Shown piece by piece: positions 55,365-64,000 of a stretch of DNA of 64,000 nt. The DNA is from Methyloceanibacter sp. (GTDB lineage Bacteria > Pseudomonadota > Alphaproteobacteria > Rhizobiales > Methyloligellaceae): contig JACMJU010000019.1 of NCBI GenBank assembly GCA_014380485.1, positions 1 through 64,000 of the forward strand, written 5' to 3'. Within the stretch, counting starts at the first letter, position 1, and each line of letters starts with the position of its first letter. The notes beneath the pieces were generated by a model that was not told the origin of the DNA, searched no databases, and worked only from the letters and a program-made list of their open reading frames with translations. Made by a program: the position numbers and the translations under genes.

Positions 55365-56378
55365 CTAGCGCACTTCCAGGACGATCTTGCCGATATGGCC
55401 GGGATCCTCGATCCGGCGGTGAGCGTCGGCGGCATCGACGAGGCTGAAGGTGGAGTCGATCACGGGCTTGAATTTTCCTTGGGCGATGAGCGGCCAGACA
55501 CGCTGCTCGACTCCTTTCGTCATGCGGGCCTTGGTCTCAGCGGTCTGGGCGCGGAGCGTCGAGCCGGTGAGGGTAAGCCGCCGCAGCATCAGCCGCATCA
55601 AATCGATCTCGACTTTGGAGCCTTTGAGGAAGGCGATCTGCACGATCCGGCCGTCCAGCGCGGCGGCGCGTAGATTGCGCTCGACATAGTCGCCGCCCAC
55701 CATGTCGAGAATGACATTGGCGCCCTCGCCCCCGGTCGCGACGCGCACGGCCTCGACGAAGTCTACGTCACGATAGTTGACGGCGCGCACGGCGCCGAGC
55801 GCCACTGCCGCCCGGGCCTTCTCGGCACTTCCCACCGTCACGATGACGCGGGCGCCGAGCGCGGCTCCGATCTGGATCGCCGTGGTTCCGATACCGCTCG
55901 TGCCGCCATGCACCAACAGCCATTCGCCGGGCTTGAGCGAAGCGCGCTCGAACACATTATGCCACACCGTGAACACGGTCTCGGGCAGGGCGGCGGCCTC
56001 GACCAGAGAGAGACCCGGCGGCACCGGCAGAGTGGTGTCTTCGGGCGCCACGGCGTATTCCGCATAGCCGCCGCCATTGACGAGGGCGCAGACGAGGTCG
56101 CCTTGCTTGAAGCGGGTTGCGCCCGGTCCAAGCCCCACGACCTTGCCGGCGACCTCGAGCCCAAGAAGATCGGACGCGCCCTTGGGCGCGGGGTAGAGAC
56201 CCTGACGCTGGAGCACGTCGGGACGGTTGATGCCGGCAGCGGCAACCTCGATCAGGACCTCGCCCGGACCGGGCTCGGGCACGGGCCTTGTCCCCGGCAC
56301 GAGCATCTCGGGACCGCCGGCGCCCTTGGCTTCGATCGCGGTCATGGTCTTTGGCAGCATCGCGCTCTTCATCCTCAA
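55365..56378 (-). CDS. NAD(P)H quinone oxidoreductase, PIG3-like
   Basis: GINRPDVLQRQGLYPAPKGASDLLGLEVAGKVVGLG ... LLVHGGTSGIGTTAIQIGAALGARVIVTVGSAEK. Confidence 0.93.
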   Translation of the reverse strand: MRMKSAMLPKTMTAIEAKGAGGPEMLVPGTRPVPEPGPGEVLIEVAAAGINRPDVLQRQGLYPAPKGASDLLGLEVAGKVVGLGPGATRFKQGDLVCALVNGGGYAEYAVAPEDTTLPVPPGLSLVEAAALPETVFTVWHNVFERASLKPGEWLLVHGGTSGIGTTAIQIGAALGARVIVTVGSAEKARAAVALGAVRAVNYRDVDFVEAVRVATGGEGANVILDMVGGDYVERNLRAAALDGRIVQIAFLKGSKVEIDLMRLMLRRLTLTGSTLRAQTAETKARMTKGVEQRVWPLIAQGKFKPVIDSTFSLVDAADAHRRIEDPGHIGKIVLEVR

Positions 56379-56432
56379 GGGTGATGACAGTTAGGGGATT
56401 AGCACGAGGTCGCATAGTGCTAGGATGCGCCC

Positions 56433-56624
56433 ATGGATCTCGACGATCTCCAGCCGGTCAAAAAGGCCAAGACCTACGAGCTTGGCCAAGAACTCAGCAA
56501 ACACTCGGTGGGCGATCTCGAAGCACTCATCGACGCGCTGAAGGCCGAGATCGCTCGCGTGGAACAAGCGCTTGGCGCCAAGCAATCGTCGAAGAGCGCT
56601 GCCGAGGCGGCGTTCAAGAGCTGA
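56433..56624 (+). CDS. DUF1192 family protein
   Basis: MDLDDLQPVKKAKTYELGQELSKHSVGDLEALIDALKAEIARVEQALGAKQSSKSAAEAAFKS. Confidence 0.9.
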   Translation: MDLDDLQPVKKAKTYELGQELSKHSVGDLEALIDALKAEIARVEQALGAKQSSKSAAEAAFKS

Positions 56625-56703
56625 GGCGGCACCACGCGATCTTCATTTAGGTAAATCGCGGCTTAGCATTAACTCGTCCTTAGGAGTTTCGCGTTAGGGT
56701 TTC

Positions 56704-56796
56704 GGTCATCCAGTCCTCTGGATCTGAGTGGCTATCCACTCTGTTTGACGCCTCCCTGTTAACTTCCTGAGCCGCCGCATGGCGGCTCTTTTTTTT
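56704..56796 (+). ncRNA. Three-hairpin sRNA candidate ending in a Rho-independent terminator
   Basis: ATCCAG-TCCT-CTGGAT (56708-56723), GAGTGG-CTAT-CCACTC (56726-56741), unpaired TGTTTGACGCCTCCCTGTTAACTTCCT, then GAGCCGCC-GCAT-GGCGGCTC-TTTTTTTT (56769-56796). 5' end inferred. Confidence 0.7.
56769..56796 (+). terminator. Rho-independent terminator
   Basis: Perfect 8-bp GC-rich stem, tetraloop, 8 T. Confidence 0.93.
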
Positions 56797-56896
56797 GCCC
56801 GATTCAGTCGCTTTAACCTTTGCGGTTGGAAGGCGACGCGTCGGCTTCCGCATGGCATACTATGCCGCCGGGCTCGGGCGTAGACGGGAGTGGGCG

Positions 56897-57436
56897 ATGG
56901 CGGGGAGATCGAAGAGCGGCGACCGCGACGATAACGTTACGATCTCATTCGGCGCAAAATTCGCGCGCTCGGATCAATTTAAATCGGTTTTTCGCGAAGG
57001 CATGGCGCTGGTCGAGGCGGCGGCGACCTATCTCGACGGCGATGGCCGAAAAGAAGCGCGCAAGCTCAGACCGCCTCATTCGCTCGCTTACGCCACCGAA
57101 AGCATGAGGCTCACCACACGGTTAATGCAGCTTGCCTCTTGGCTCCTGATCCGCCGCGCCGTCAGCGAGGGCGAGCTCACACCCGAGCAGGCGGTCGAGG
57201 AGCAGCGCAAGATCAAGCTGCCGGTCATCGGCAGCGAGCAGCTGAGAGGCGAGCTTGGATCCTTGCCGCCCCGCTTGCGCGAGCTGATCGAACAAAGCGT
57301 CAAGCTTCAGGAGCGGGTGATCCGGCTCGATCAGATGCTCGGCCATGAATTGTTGCCGGCGGCCGGGGGCGCCGACCACCCGCTCAAGACGCAGCTCTCG
57401 CGTTTGCGGGCGGCCTTCGGCAAAGAATCCGAATAG
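56897..57436 (+). CDS. DUF1465 family protein
   Basis: VTISFGAKFARSDQFKSVFREGMALVEAAATYLDGDGRKEARKL...YATESMRLTTRLMQLASWLLIRRAVSEGELT. Confidence 0.9.
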   Translation: MAGRSKSGDRDDNVTISFGAKFARSDQFKSVFREGMALVEAAATYLDGDGRKEARKLRPPHSLAYATESMRLTTRLMQLASWLLIRRAVSEGELTPEQAVEEQRKIKLPVIGSEQLRGELGSLPPRLRELIEQSVKLQERVIRLDQMLGHELLPAAGGADHPLKTQLSRLRAAFGKESE

Positions 57437-57457
57437 CCACTCCGGCCGCTCAGCACG

Positions 57458-57679
57458 CTATTTGAGGAAACCCTCGTATTTCCGCTTGAAGCGGGTGAGC
57501 CGTCCGCCGCGATCGATGAGATGCTGGCCGCCGCCGGTCCAGGCCGGATGGGTCTTTGAATCGATGTCGAGCTTGAGCGTATCGTTCTCGGCCCCATAGG
57601 TCGAATAGGTCACGAACTCGGTGCCGTCGGTCATCACCACTTTGATGCGGTGGTAGTCCGGATGGATGTCCTTCTTCAT
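57458..57679 (-). CDS. rpmE: 50S ribosomal protein L31
   Basis: [73 protein letters not shown]. Confidence 0.96.
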   Translation of the reverse strand: MKKDIHPDYHRIKVVMTDGTEFVTYSTYGAENDTLKLDIDSKTHPAWTGGGQHLIDRGGRLTRFKRKYEGFLK

Positions 57680-57841
57680 GGCTTGGGCCTTCGCAAATCG
57701 GCGGCTTTGGTTGAGCGGAGCCTATAACGGAACTTCCCAGGGGCTGCAAGACTGCGCCGGAAAGGCGCCAAACGGCCCCTTTCCGCCGGGCGCTTCCACC
57801 CTTAAAGTCTGACCCTTACAACGAAGCTGGGCCCAATCTTC

Positions 57842-59677
57842 GTGCAACTCGTAAAGCAACAGCCTCAAGGCCGCGAGCGCCCCCGGCACATCTCCGATGC
57901 GGGCACTAATGGGGAGGAGGCGAACCGCGCCTCGCTTCGCTCGCTCGGGGCGCTCAAGCCCTATCTCCTTCGCCATAAGGAGATGCTCGCCGTCGCGCTG
58001 ATCGCGCTGCTCGTCTCGGCCGGCGCCACGCTTGCCGTGCCGCTCGCCGTCAGACGCATGATCGATGTCGGCTTCTCGGGAATCGAGCCGGACCTCGTCA
58101 ACAAATATTTCGCCACGCTGGCCGGCATCGGCCTGGTCCTCGCGCTCGCCAGCGCGGCGCGCTTCTACGCGGTGAATTGGCTGGGCGAGCGGGTGGTCGC
58201 GGACATTCGCCGCGACGTGTTTGCGAATTTGACGGGTTTGAGTCCCGCGTTCTATGAGGTCTCGCATTCGGGCGAGATAATGTCGCGTATCACCGCCGAT
58301 ACGACCCAGGTGAAGGCGGCCGCAAGCACGGCGATCTCGCAGGCGCTGCGCAACGTCCTCCTGCTGGTCGGCGCCGCCGTCATGATGATCGTGACCAGCC
58401 CAAAATTGTCGCTCGCGGTGCTGATCGCCATTCCCGTTATCGTGCTGCCGCTCGTGGCCTATGGCCGCTCGGTCAAGGCGCTCTCACGCGAAGCGCAAGA
58501 CACTTTGGCGCAGGCCTCCGCCTATGCCAGCGAGAGTCTTGCCCAGGTGAGGGTGATGCAGGCCTTCACCCATGAGCGGGGGGCTGCGGCGCGGTTCGGC
58601 GCGGCAATCGAGCGCTCCTTCGCCGCAGCCAATGCACGGGCCAAGGCGCGCGCCGGGCTTACGGCCATCGCCATCTTCCTCGTCTTTGCGAGCGTTGTCG
58701 GCGTGCTGTGGTACGGCGCTCAAGAGGTGCTGTCGGGGGCCATGACCGGGGGCAGACTTTCACAGTTCGTGCTCTATGCCGTGCTGGCAGCGAGCGCCGT
58801 GGGCGGGCTCAGCGAGGTTTGGGGCGACGTGGCCCAATCGCTCGGCGCCGCCGAGCGCTTGAGCGAGTTGCTTCGGGTTCAGTCCAGCATCAAGTCTCCG
58901 CCCCATCCGAAGCCGTTGCCGCTGCCGCCACGCGGGGAAGTCGCCTTCCGCGATGTTTCCTTCTCCTATCCATCGCGGCCGGAGATGCGCGCGCTCGATC
59001 ATGTAAGCTTTCATGCGGCGCCGGGCGAGCGGGTGGCGTTGGTGGGGCCGTCGGGCGCGGGCAAGACCACGATCTTCGCGCTGCTGCTTCGCTTCTACGA
59101 CCCCGATCGGGGGACGGTCGCGATTGACGGGCTCGGCGTCAACGAGGTGGCCCTCGATGAGCTTCGCGCCCGCTTCGCGCTCGTGCCGCAAGAGACGGCG
59201 CTGTTCGCCGACACGGTCGCCGCCAATATCGCCTATGGCGCCAATGACGCGAGCGGGAGCGAAATCGAGGCTGCCGCTCGGGCCGCCTTTGCCCACGATT
59301 TCATCACGGCATTACCGCAGGGCTACGACACCATACTGGGGGAGGGCGGGATGACGCTCTCGGCCGGACAGCGCCAGAGGATTGCCATTGCCCGCGCGGT
59401 GCTGCGCAACGCGCCAATCCTGCTCCTGGACGAGGCGACCAGCGCGCTCGATGCCGAGAGCGAGACCCTGGTGCAGCGGGCGCTCGACAAGATCATGGAG
59501 GGCCGCACAACGCTCGTGATCGCGCATCGGCTCACGACGGTGATGCGGGCCGACCGCATTCTCGTGTTCGACCACGGGCGTCTGGTCGAAGAGGGAACGC
59601 ATCAGAGCCTGATCGGCAAGGGGGGCATCTATAAGCGGCTGGCCGAGTTGCAATTCGCGCCCGACGCTGCCGAGTAA
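57842..59677 (+). CDS. ABC transporter, fused TM and ATPase (MsbA-like exporter)
   Basis: ABC TM domain; VALVGPSGAGKTTIFALLLRFYDPDRGTVAIDG...LSAGQRQRIAIARAVLRNAPILLLDEATSALDAESE. Confidence 0.93.
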   Translation: MQLVKQQPQGRERPRHISDAGTNGEEANRASLRSLGALKPYLLRHKEMLAVALIALLVSAGATLAVPLAVRRMIDVGFSGIEPDLVNKYFATLAGIGLVLALASAARFYAVNWLGERVVADIRRDVFANLTGLSPAFYEVSHSGEIMSRITADTTQVKAAASTAISQALRNVLLLVGAAVMMIVTSPKLSLAVLIAIPVIVLPLVAYGRSVKALSREAQDTLAQASAYASESLAQVRVMQAFTHERGAAARFGAAIERSFAAANARAKARAGLTAIAIFLVFASVVGVLWYGAQEVLSGAMTGGRLSQFVLYAVLAASAVGGLSEVWGDVAQSLGAAERLSELLRVQSSIKSPPHPKPLPLPPRGEVAFRDVSFSYPSRPEMRALDHVSFHAAPGERVALVGPSGAGKTTIFALLLRFYDPDRGTVAIDGLGVNEVALDELRARFALVPQETALFADTVAANIAYGANDASGSEIEAAARAAFAHDFITALPQGYDTILGEGGMTLSAGQRQRIAIARAVLRNAPILLLDEATSALDAESETLVQRALDKIMEGRTTLVIAHRLTTVMRADRILVFDHGRLVEEGTHQSLIGKGGIYKRLAELQFAPDAAE

Positions 59678-59706
59678 GGGACAAGCTCGGCGCGTGACGG
59701 GGAGCG

Positions 59707-60735
59707 CTAGCGCTCTGTCAGTTTCAATTCGATGCGCCGGTTCCTGCCGAGCGCCTCGTCGCTTTCGGCCGGGTCGACCGGCTGGAACTCGCCGAAACCG
59801 GCGGCAACCAGCCGGTTTGCCGGAACGCCCTGCGACATGAGATAGCGCACCACCGAGATCGCACGCGCGCTCGACAGCTCCCAGTTGGACGGAAATTCCG
59901 GCGTGACAATGGGCCTGATGTCGGTATGGCCGTCGATGCGCATCACCCAGGCAATGTCGGGAGGAATCTGCGTCTCGAGCTCGCGCAATGCCGCGGCAAG
60001 CTTGTCGAGCTGTGACGTGGCCTCAAACTTCACCTCGGCGGAGCCGGTATCGAACAACACGTCGGAAGGAAATACGAACCGATCGCCGACGATCTGGAAA
60101 TCCGACCGGCTGCCAAGCGCCTCTTTCAATTTACCGAAAAAGTCTGAGCGGTAGCGCGCGAGTTCCTTCACTTTCTTGGCCAGGGCGACGTTCAGCCGCT
60201 GGCCGAGATCGGCGATCTTGGCCTGGCTGTCCTTGTCCTTGGCCTCGGAAGCTTCGAGCGCTTCCTGGAGCGCGGCAAGCTGGAGCCTGAGCGCCGCAAG
60301 CTGCTGGTTCAGCAACTCGACCTTGGCGAGAGCGTCGTTGGTGATCTGCTTCTGCTCTTCGAGAGAAGTGCCAAGGGCGCGGGCGCGATCCTCGGCCCCC
60401 TGCGTCTGACCTCCCGCCGCGCCGAGCAGCCCGGTCAGGCGCTCGGTCTCCTTATCCTTCTCGCCCAAGGTAGCCTGGAGCGCCGCCAGATTGTCCTCGA
60501 CCGACTCCTTCTTCGAGTGCTCGAGCGCGAGCAGCTCGGTCAGCTCGGCCAGCTGGCGGTTCAGCTTGGTCAGCATGGTGTCCTTGCCGCTCGCGGCCTG
60601 GGTGACGACGAAATTGGCGAGCATGAACAGCGCCATGAGGAAGGTCACCACCAGGAGCAGCGTGGACAGCATGTCCACGAAGCCCGGCCAATAATTGGCC
60701 TGGAAGCGTCCGCGGCGGGCGCGCGCCAACGACAT
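59707..60735 (-). CDS. OmpA/MotB-domain peptidoglycan-binding membrane protein with long coiled coil
   Basis: N-terminal TM NYWPGFVDMLSTLLLVVTFLMALFML; coiled coil; VLFDTGSAEVKFEA...RIDGHTDIRPI...NWELSSARAISVVRYLMSQGVPANRLVAAGFGEFQPVDP. Confidence 0.93.
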   Translation of the reverse strand: MSLARARRGRFQANYWPGFVDMLSTLLLVVTFLMALFMLANFVVTQAASGKDTMLTKLNRQLAELTELLALEHSKKESVEDNLAALQATLGEKDKETERLTGLLGAAGGQTQGAEDRARALGTSLEEQKQITNDALAKVELLNQQLAALRLQLAALQEALEASEAKDKDSQAKIADLGQRLNVALAKKVKELARYRSDFFGKLKEALGSRSDFQIVGDRFVFPSDVLFDTGSAEVKFEATSQLDKLAAALRELETQIPPDIAWVMRIDGHTDIRPIVTPEFPSNWELSSARAISVVRYLMSQGVPANRLVAAGFGEFQPVDPAESDEALGRNRRIELKLTER

Positions 60736-60737
60736 GG

Positions 60738-61766
60738 CTATTTACGCTCCTCGCGCGCCGGCAATTTTGCCTTGTCGGTGATCTGGCGCAGGACGGTGGC
60801 GAGTTCCTGTTGCTGCTGAGCCTGCTCGTCGGCCCATTCGCGTACGACCTTCTGCTCGGCGCGCATTTGGCGGATCAGCTTGTCCACTCCGGCGGCGAGA
60901 TCTTTGACGGCATCGCCCGTGTTGTCGTTCAGCAATCTGAGCTCGACTTTTTCGCTCAAGTCGGCGAGCGAGCGCTGCATATCGAGAAGGGCGAAACGGA
61001 CTTGCGGCGCCACGCCCACAGCGCCGGGCGCTTCGGCCAATTGCAGCTCGGTGATTCCGGAAAGCCAGTCCTCGAGCTCGGTATAGAAGCGGCCCTGCGC
61101 GTGGCCGGCCTGCAAGTCGAGGAAGCCGAGGATGAGAGAGCCGGCGAGGCCGAACATCGAGCACGAGAAGGCGGTAGCCATGCCTTTGAGCGGGCCGGCG
61201 AGACCTTCCTTCAATTGATCGAAAAGCAGAACGCTTTCGCCGGCATTGGTATCGAGCGCGCTGATGGTGGCGCCGACTGTGCTCACCGTCTCGAGCAATC
61301 CCCAGAAGGTACCGAGCAGGCCGAGAAAGATGAGCAAGCCGACCAGGTAGCGCGTGGTCTCGCGCTGCTCCTCGAGGCGCGAGGCGACCGAATCGAGCAA
61401 TGAGCGCATCGCTCCGGTGGCAAGCGAGAGATGGCCGGTGCGGTCCCGCAACATCGTGGCCATGGGCGCGAGCAGGACCGGACTCTTGTCGAGGCTTAGT
61501 CCGGGATCGGAGATGCGGAAATTGTTCACCCAATTGATCTCGGGATAGAGCCTGAGGACTTGCCGGAACGCATAGACGATGCCGACCAGGAGCACGCCGA
61601 TGATGAGCGCGTTCAGGCCGGGATTGGCCATGAAGCTTTTGCGCAGCTGCTGGGTCTGGCCGTCGAGGATGATCGCAAGCAGTGCGGCGAGGATGAGGAA
61701 CAGGGTCATGCGCCAGAGAAAGACCTGGGGGCGCGTGAGTTTGACCTTGTAGGTAACCGGTGCCAT
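60738..61766 (-). CDS. MotA/TolQ/ExbB-like proton-channel protein
   Basis: FLGLLGTFWGLLETVSTVGATI...LKEGLAGPLKGMATAFSCSMFGLAGSLILGFLDLQAG. Confidence 0.9.
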   Translation of the reverse strand: MAPVTYKVKLTRPQVFLWRMTLFLILAALLAIILDGQTQQLRKSFMANPGLNALIIGVLLVGIVYAFRQVLRLYPEINWVNNFRISDPGLSLDKSPVLLAPMATMLRDRTGHLSLATGAMRSLLDSVASRLEEQRETTRYLVGLLIFLGLLGTFWGLLETVSTVGATISALDTNAGESVLLFDQLKEGLAGPLKGMATAFSCSMFGLAGSLILGFLDLQAGHAQGRFYTELEDWLSGITELQLAEAPGAVGVAPQVRFALLDMQRSLADLSEKVELRLLNDNTGDAVKDLAAGVDKLIRQMRAEQKVVREWADEQAQQQQELATVLRQITDKAKLPAREERK

Positions 61767-61878
61767 GAGCCGCAATGGTCTTTCAAGTCGGTCGAACGGT
61801 TCGAGCTTAACCGAATACTACAACAGGCAAAACGGCAACCTCAGGGCGGACCTTCCGCTGGAACCGCCCCGGCCTAAC

Positions 61879-62697
61879 CTAAGGTGTTGCAGCACGGTCG
61901 GGGCCGGCTCGGGCGGATTTGACGAGTTTGAGCAGCCGCCGGTGGATCGGCTCATTGCCGGCGACGACGCTTCCCCGTGCCAGCATGGCGTCCTTGCCTT
62001 CGGCGTCGCTCACATACCCCCCGGCCTCGCGCAGCACAACGATTCCGGCAGCGAGATCCCAGGGCCGCAGATTGCTTTCCCAGAAGCCGTCGAGCCTGCC
62101 GGTAGCGGTCCAGGCCAGGTCGAGCGCGGCGGAACCGAGGCGCCGCACGCCGGCGGATGCGGCCATGACGGCGCGGAGTTCGTCGAGATAGAGATCGTGC
62201 GCGGGCCTGCCGCTATGGGGGATGCCGGTGCCGATGACCGCGTCCGCAATCTCGGTCCGCGCCGCGACCCTGATGCGGCGATCGTTGAGAAAGGCGCCCT
62301 TGCCCCTCTCGGCGGTGAAGATCTCGTGCGTCGCCGGGTTGAGGATCAGCCCCGCCACCAGCTCACCCTCGCGCTCGAGCGCGATCGAAATGGCGAAATG
62401 GGGGATGCCGTGCAGGAAGTTGGTGGTGCCGTCCAAGGGATCGACGATGAAACGGTGCGTGCGGTCGGCGCCTTCGACCTCGCCCCGCTCTTCCATGAGG
62501 AGTCCGTAGCCGGGTCGCCCGCGGACAAGCTCGGCATGCAAGATCTCTTCGGCGCGATGGTCGGCGGCGCTGACGAAATTGGCCGGGCCCTTGAGCGAGA
62601 CCTGGAGCTGCTCCACCTCGCCGAAATCGCGGGCGAGACTGCGCGCGGCCTTGCGGGCGGCGGCGAGCATCACATTCATCAGCGCCGAGGCGGGCAT
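61879..62697 (-). CDS. Inositol monophosphatase family protein (SuhB-like)
   Basis: LAAARKAARSLARDFGEVEQLQVSLKGPANFVSAADHRAEEIL...FIVDPLDGTTNFLHGIPHFAISIALE...WDLAAGIVVLREAGG. Confidence 0.93.
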   Translation of the reverse strand: MPASALMNVMLAAARKAARSLARDFGEVEQLQVSLKGPANFVSAADHRAEEILHAELVRGRPGYGLLMEERGEVEGADRTHRFIVDPLDGTTNFLHGIPHFAISIALEREGELVAGLILNPATHEIFTAERGKGAFLNDRRIRVAARTEIADAVIGTGIPHSGRPAHDLYLDELRAVMAASAGVRRLGSAALDLAWTATGRLDGFWESNLRPWDLAAGIVVLREAGGYVSDAEGKDAMLARGSVVAGNEPIHRRLLKLVKSARAGPDRAATP

Positions 62698-62781
62698 GGC
62701 GATTCCCGTGTCAGTCCCGCAAGCGGCGGGCATCCGGTAAACAGCAAGAGGCGTTGCTCAAATAGCCAGCGTCACCGTGTA

Positions 62782-62808
62782 CTGGATTCCTGCTTGTGCG
62801 GGAATGAC
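62782..62808. repeat. Half-unit of the dispersed palindromic repeat: CTGGATTCCTGCTTGTGCGGGAATGAC
   Basis: Matches the right end of the 44869-44945 repeat; forms a hairpin. Confidence 0.65.
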
Positions 62809-62821
62809 GGAATGCCGGGCC

Positions 62822-63385
62822 CTAATCGGCGCGGCGCACGTAGGTGAGCGCGTTGGTATCGACGACCACGCGCTCGCCCACCCCGACAAAAGGGGGCACC
62901 ATGACGCGGACCCCGTTTTCGAGCATCGCCGGCTTGTAGGATGAGGCGGCGGTCTGCCCCTTCATCACCGGCTCGGCCTCGACTACCGCCAACGTCACCT
63001 GGTCGGGCAAAGTGATGCCGATCGGTCTGCCCTCATGGCTCTCGACCGTCACCTTCATGCCGTCCTGGAGAAAGGCGGCGCGTTCTTCAAGGAAGTCGGC
63101 GGGGATCTGGATCTGGTCGTAGGTGACCATGTCCATGAAGGTGAGCATGTCGCCTTCGGCGAAGAGGAACTGGTAGTCCTTCTGCTCGAGCCTCACGCGC
63201 TCGACCGTCTCGGAGGAGCGGAAGCGCTCATTCAGTTTGGTGCCGTCGATCGCGTTCTTGAGCTCGACTTGTGCGTAAGCCGGTCCCTTGCCGGGCTTGA
63301 CGTGCTGAGTCTTCACCGCGACCCACAGCGCGCCTTTGTGCTGGATGACGTTGCCGGGCCGTATCTCGTTGCCGTTGATCTTCAT
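62822..63385 (-). CDS. efp: Elongation factor P
   Basis: [75 protein letters not shown]. Confidence 0.97.
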   Translation of the reverse strand: MKINGNEIRPGNVIQHKGALWVAVKTQHVKPGKGPAYAQVELKNAIDGTKLNERFRSSETVERVRLEQKDYQFLFAEGDMLTFMDMVTYDQIQIPADFLEERAAFLQDGMKVTVESHEGRPIGITLPDQVTLAVVEAEPVMKGQTAASSYKPAMLENGVRVMVPPFVGVGERVVVDTNALTYVRRAD

Positions 63386-63459
63386 GAAATGCCTTGGCGA
63401 AAGGGTGGGCGCCCTTTAAGGCGCGCGGCCCTGCCGCTGTCAAGTGCGGGCCGCGACGG

Positions 63460-64000
63460 CTACTCGCTCAGCCGCTCGCCGCGCCAGTCCTCGGCCGCCT
63501 TCTCGGCCTTGGCGCGCTCTTCCGGCGTCAGCTTGGACAGCACAATATCGAGCGAGAAGTCGCTGACCCCGGCGCCTCGTGCCAGCAAATGCCATTTCGC
63601 GGCTTGCACGGGGTCGGCCACCAGCGCCACGCCATTGGCGTAGAGCCGCGCCAGCCGGTTCTGGGCGACGGGGTTGCCCTGCTCGGCGGCGAGGCGGAAG
63701 AGCTTGGCGGCGCGGGCCTCGTTGGTGGCCACGCCTTGGCCCTTGAACAGCATCACGCCGTACTCGACCTGGGCGTCGACCAAGCCGGCATCGGCCGCCC
63801 GTCCCGTCCACTCCGCAGCCTTGGTCTTGTCGAGGGGCACGCCGCGGCCGAATTGGTACAAGGCGCCGAGGTCGTATTGGGCTTGCGGATTGCCGGCCGC
63901 GGCGGCCTTCTGCATCCACTCCGCGGCTTTGGCGTCGTCGGCGGCGCGCCCTTTGCCGTCCAAATAGATGAGCGCGAGATTGTATTGCGCGGCAGGATTG
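63460..64000 (-). CDS. SEL1-repeat (TPR-like) protein, N-terminus beyond the right edge
   Basis: AAEWMQKAAAAGNPQAQYDLGALYQFGRGVPLDKTKAAEWTGRAADAGLVDAQVEYGVMLFKGQGVATNEARAAKLFRLAAEQGNPVAQNRLARLY; frame stays open to 64000. Confidence 0.92.
   Translation of the reverse strand, partial: NPAAQYNLALIYLDGKGRAADDAKAAEWMQKAAAAGNPQAQYDLGALYQFGRGVPLDKTKAAEWTGRAADAGLVDAQVEYGVMLFKGQGVATNEARAAKLFRLAAEQGNPVAQNRLARLYANGVALVADPVQAAKWHLLARGAGVSDFSLDIVLSKLTPEERAKAEKAAEDWRGERLSE

Noticed and set aside
59707-61766. Possible Zorya-type defence system (ZorA/ZorB-like pair)
   Set aside because: No ZorC/D/E-type helicase or nuclease genes nearby; neighbours are efp, a monophosphatase and an ABC exporter, which looks like housekeeping synteny.

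Overview
The window is an ordinary, gene-dense, high-GC chromosomal segment of an alphaproteobacterium, most likely Hyphomicrobiales/Rhizobiales. The assignment rests on CpdR, GapR, TrcR, an aa3-type COX subunit IV, an HWE kinase, split PntAA/PntAB and an mmgR-like sRNA. I see no CRISPR array, rRNA, prophage or complete IS element. One tRNA-Val(GAC) is present. Core blocks include gltB (partial), modABC, hisN, pyk, pepF, pntAA-pntAB-pntB, purEK, rpmJ, rpsU, rpmE, efp, an L,D-transpeptidase plus a DUF882/YcbK peptidase, and an ExbB/OmpA-like pair. The most interesting parts are: (i) a bufferin-type copper-metallophore RiPP operon (DUF2282 precursor + DUF692/MNIO + DUF2063) without an obvious DoxX gene; (ii) a 1290-aa four-module glycosyltransferase directly after tRNA-Val, followed by a secreted YRPYY-repeat protein; (iii) a nine-gene ArsR-controlled run of small cytosolic or membrane enzymes (SRPBCC, VOC, SnoaL-like, DUF899, PhnB-like, DUF1772, GST, DUF1428) with a perfect palindrome over the ArsR start codon; (iv) an AbrB/Doc toxin-antitoxin operon with two matching palindromic operators and a translationally coupled DUF6790 membrane protein; (v) two Rho-independent sRNA candidates carrying CCUCCCU motifs; (vi) a ROSE-like RNA thermometer in front of hsp20; (vii) a Mo-box-like palindrome in the modA/modB intergenic region and a ModC without a TOBE domain; (viii) a frameshifted DUF1622 gene and an N-formylglutamate amidohydrolase-DUF1244 fusion. 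All family calls come from reading translated motifs; no database search was run.
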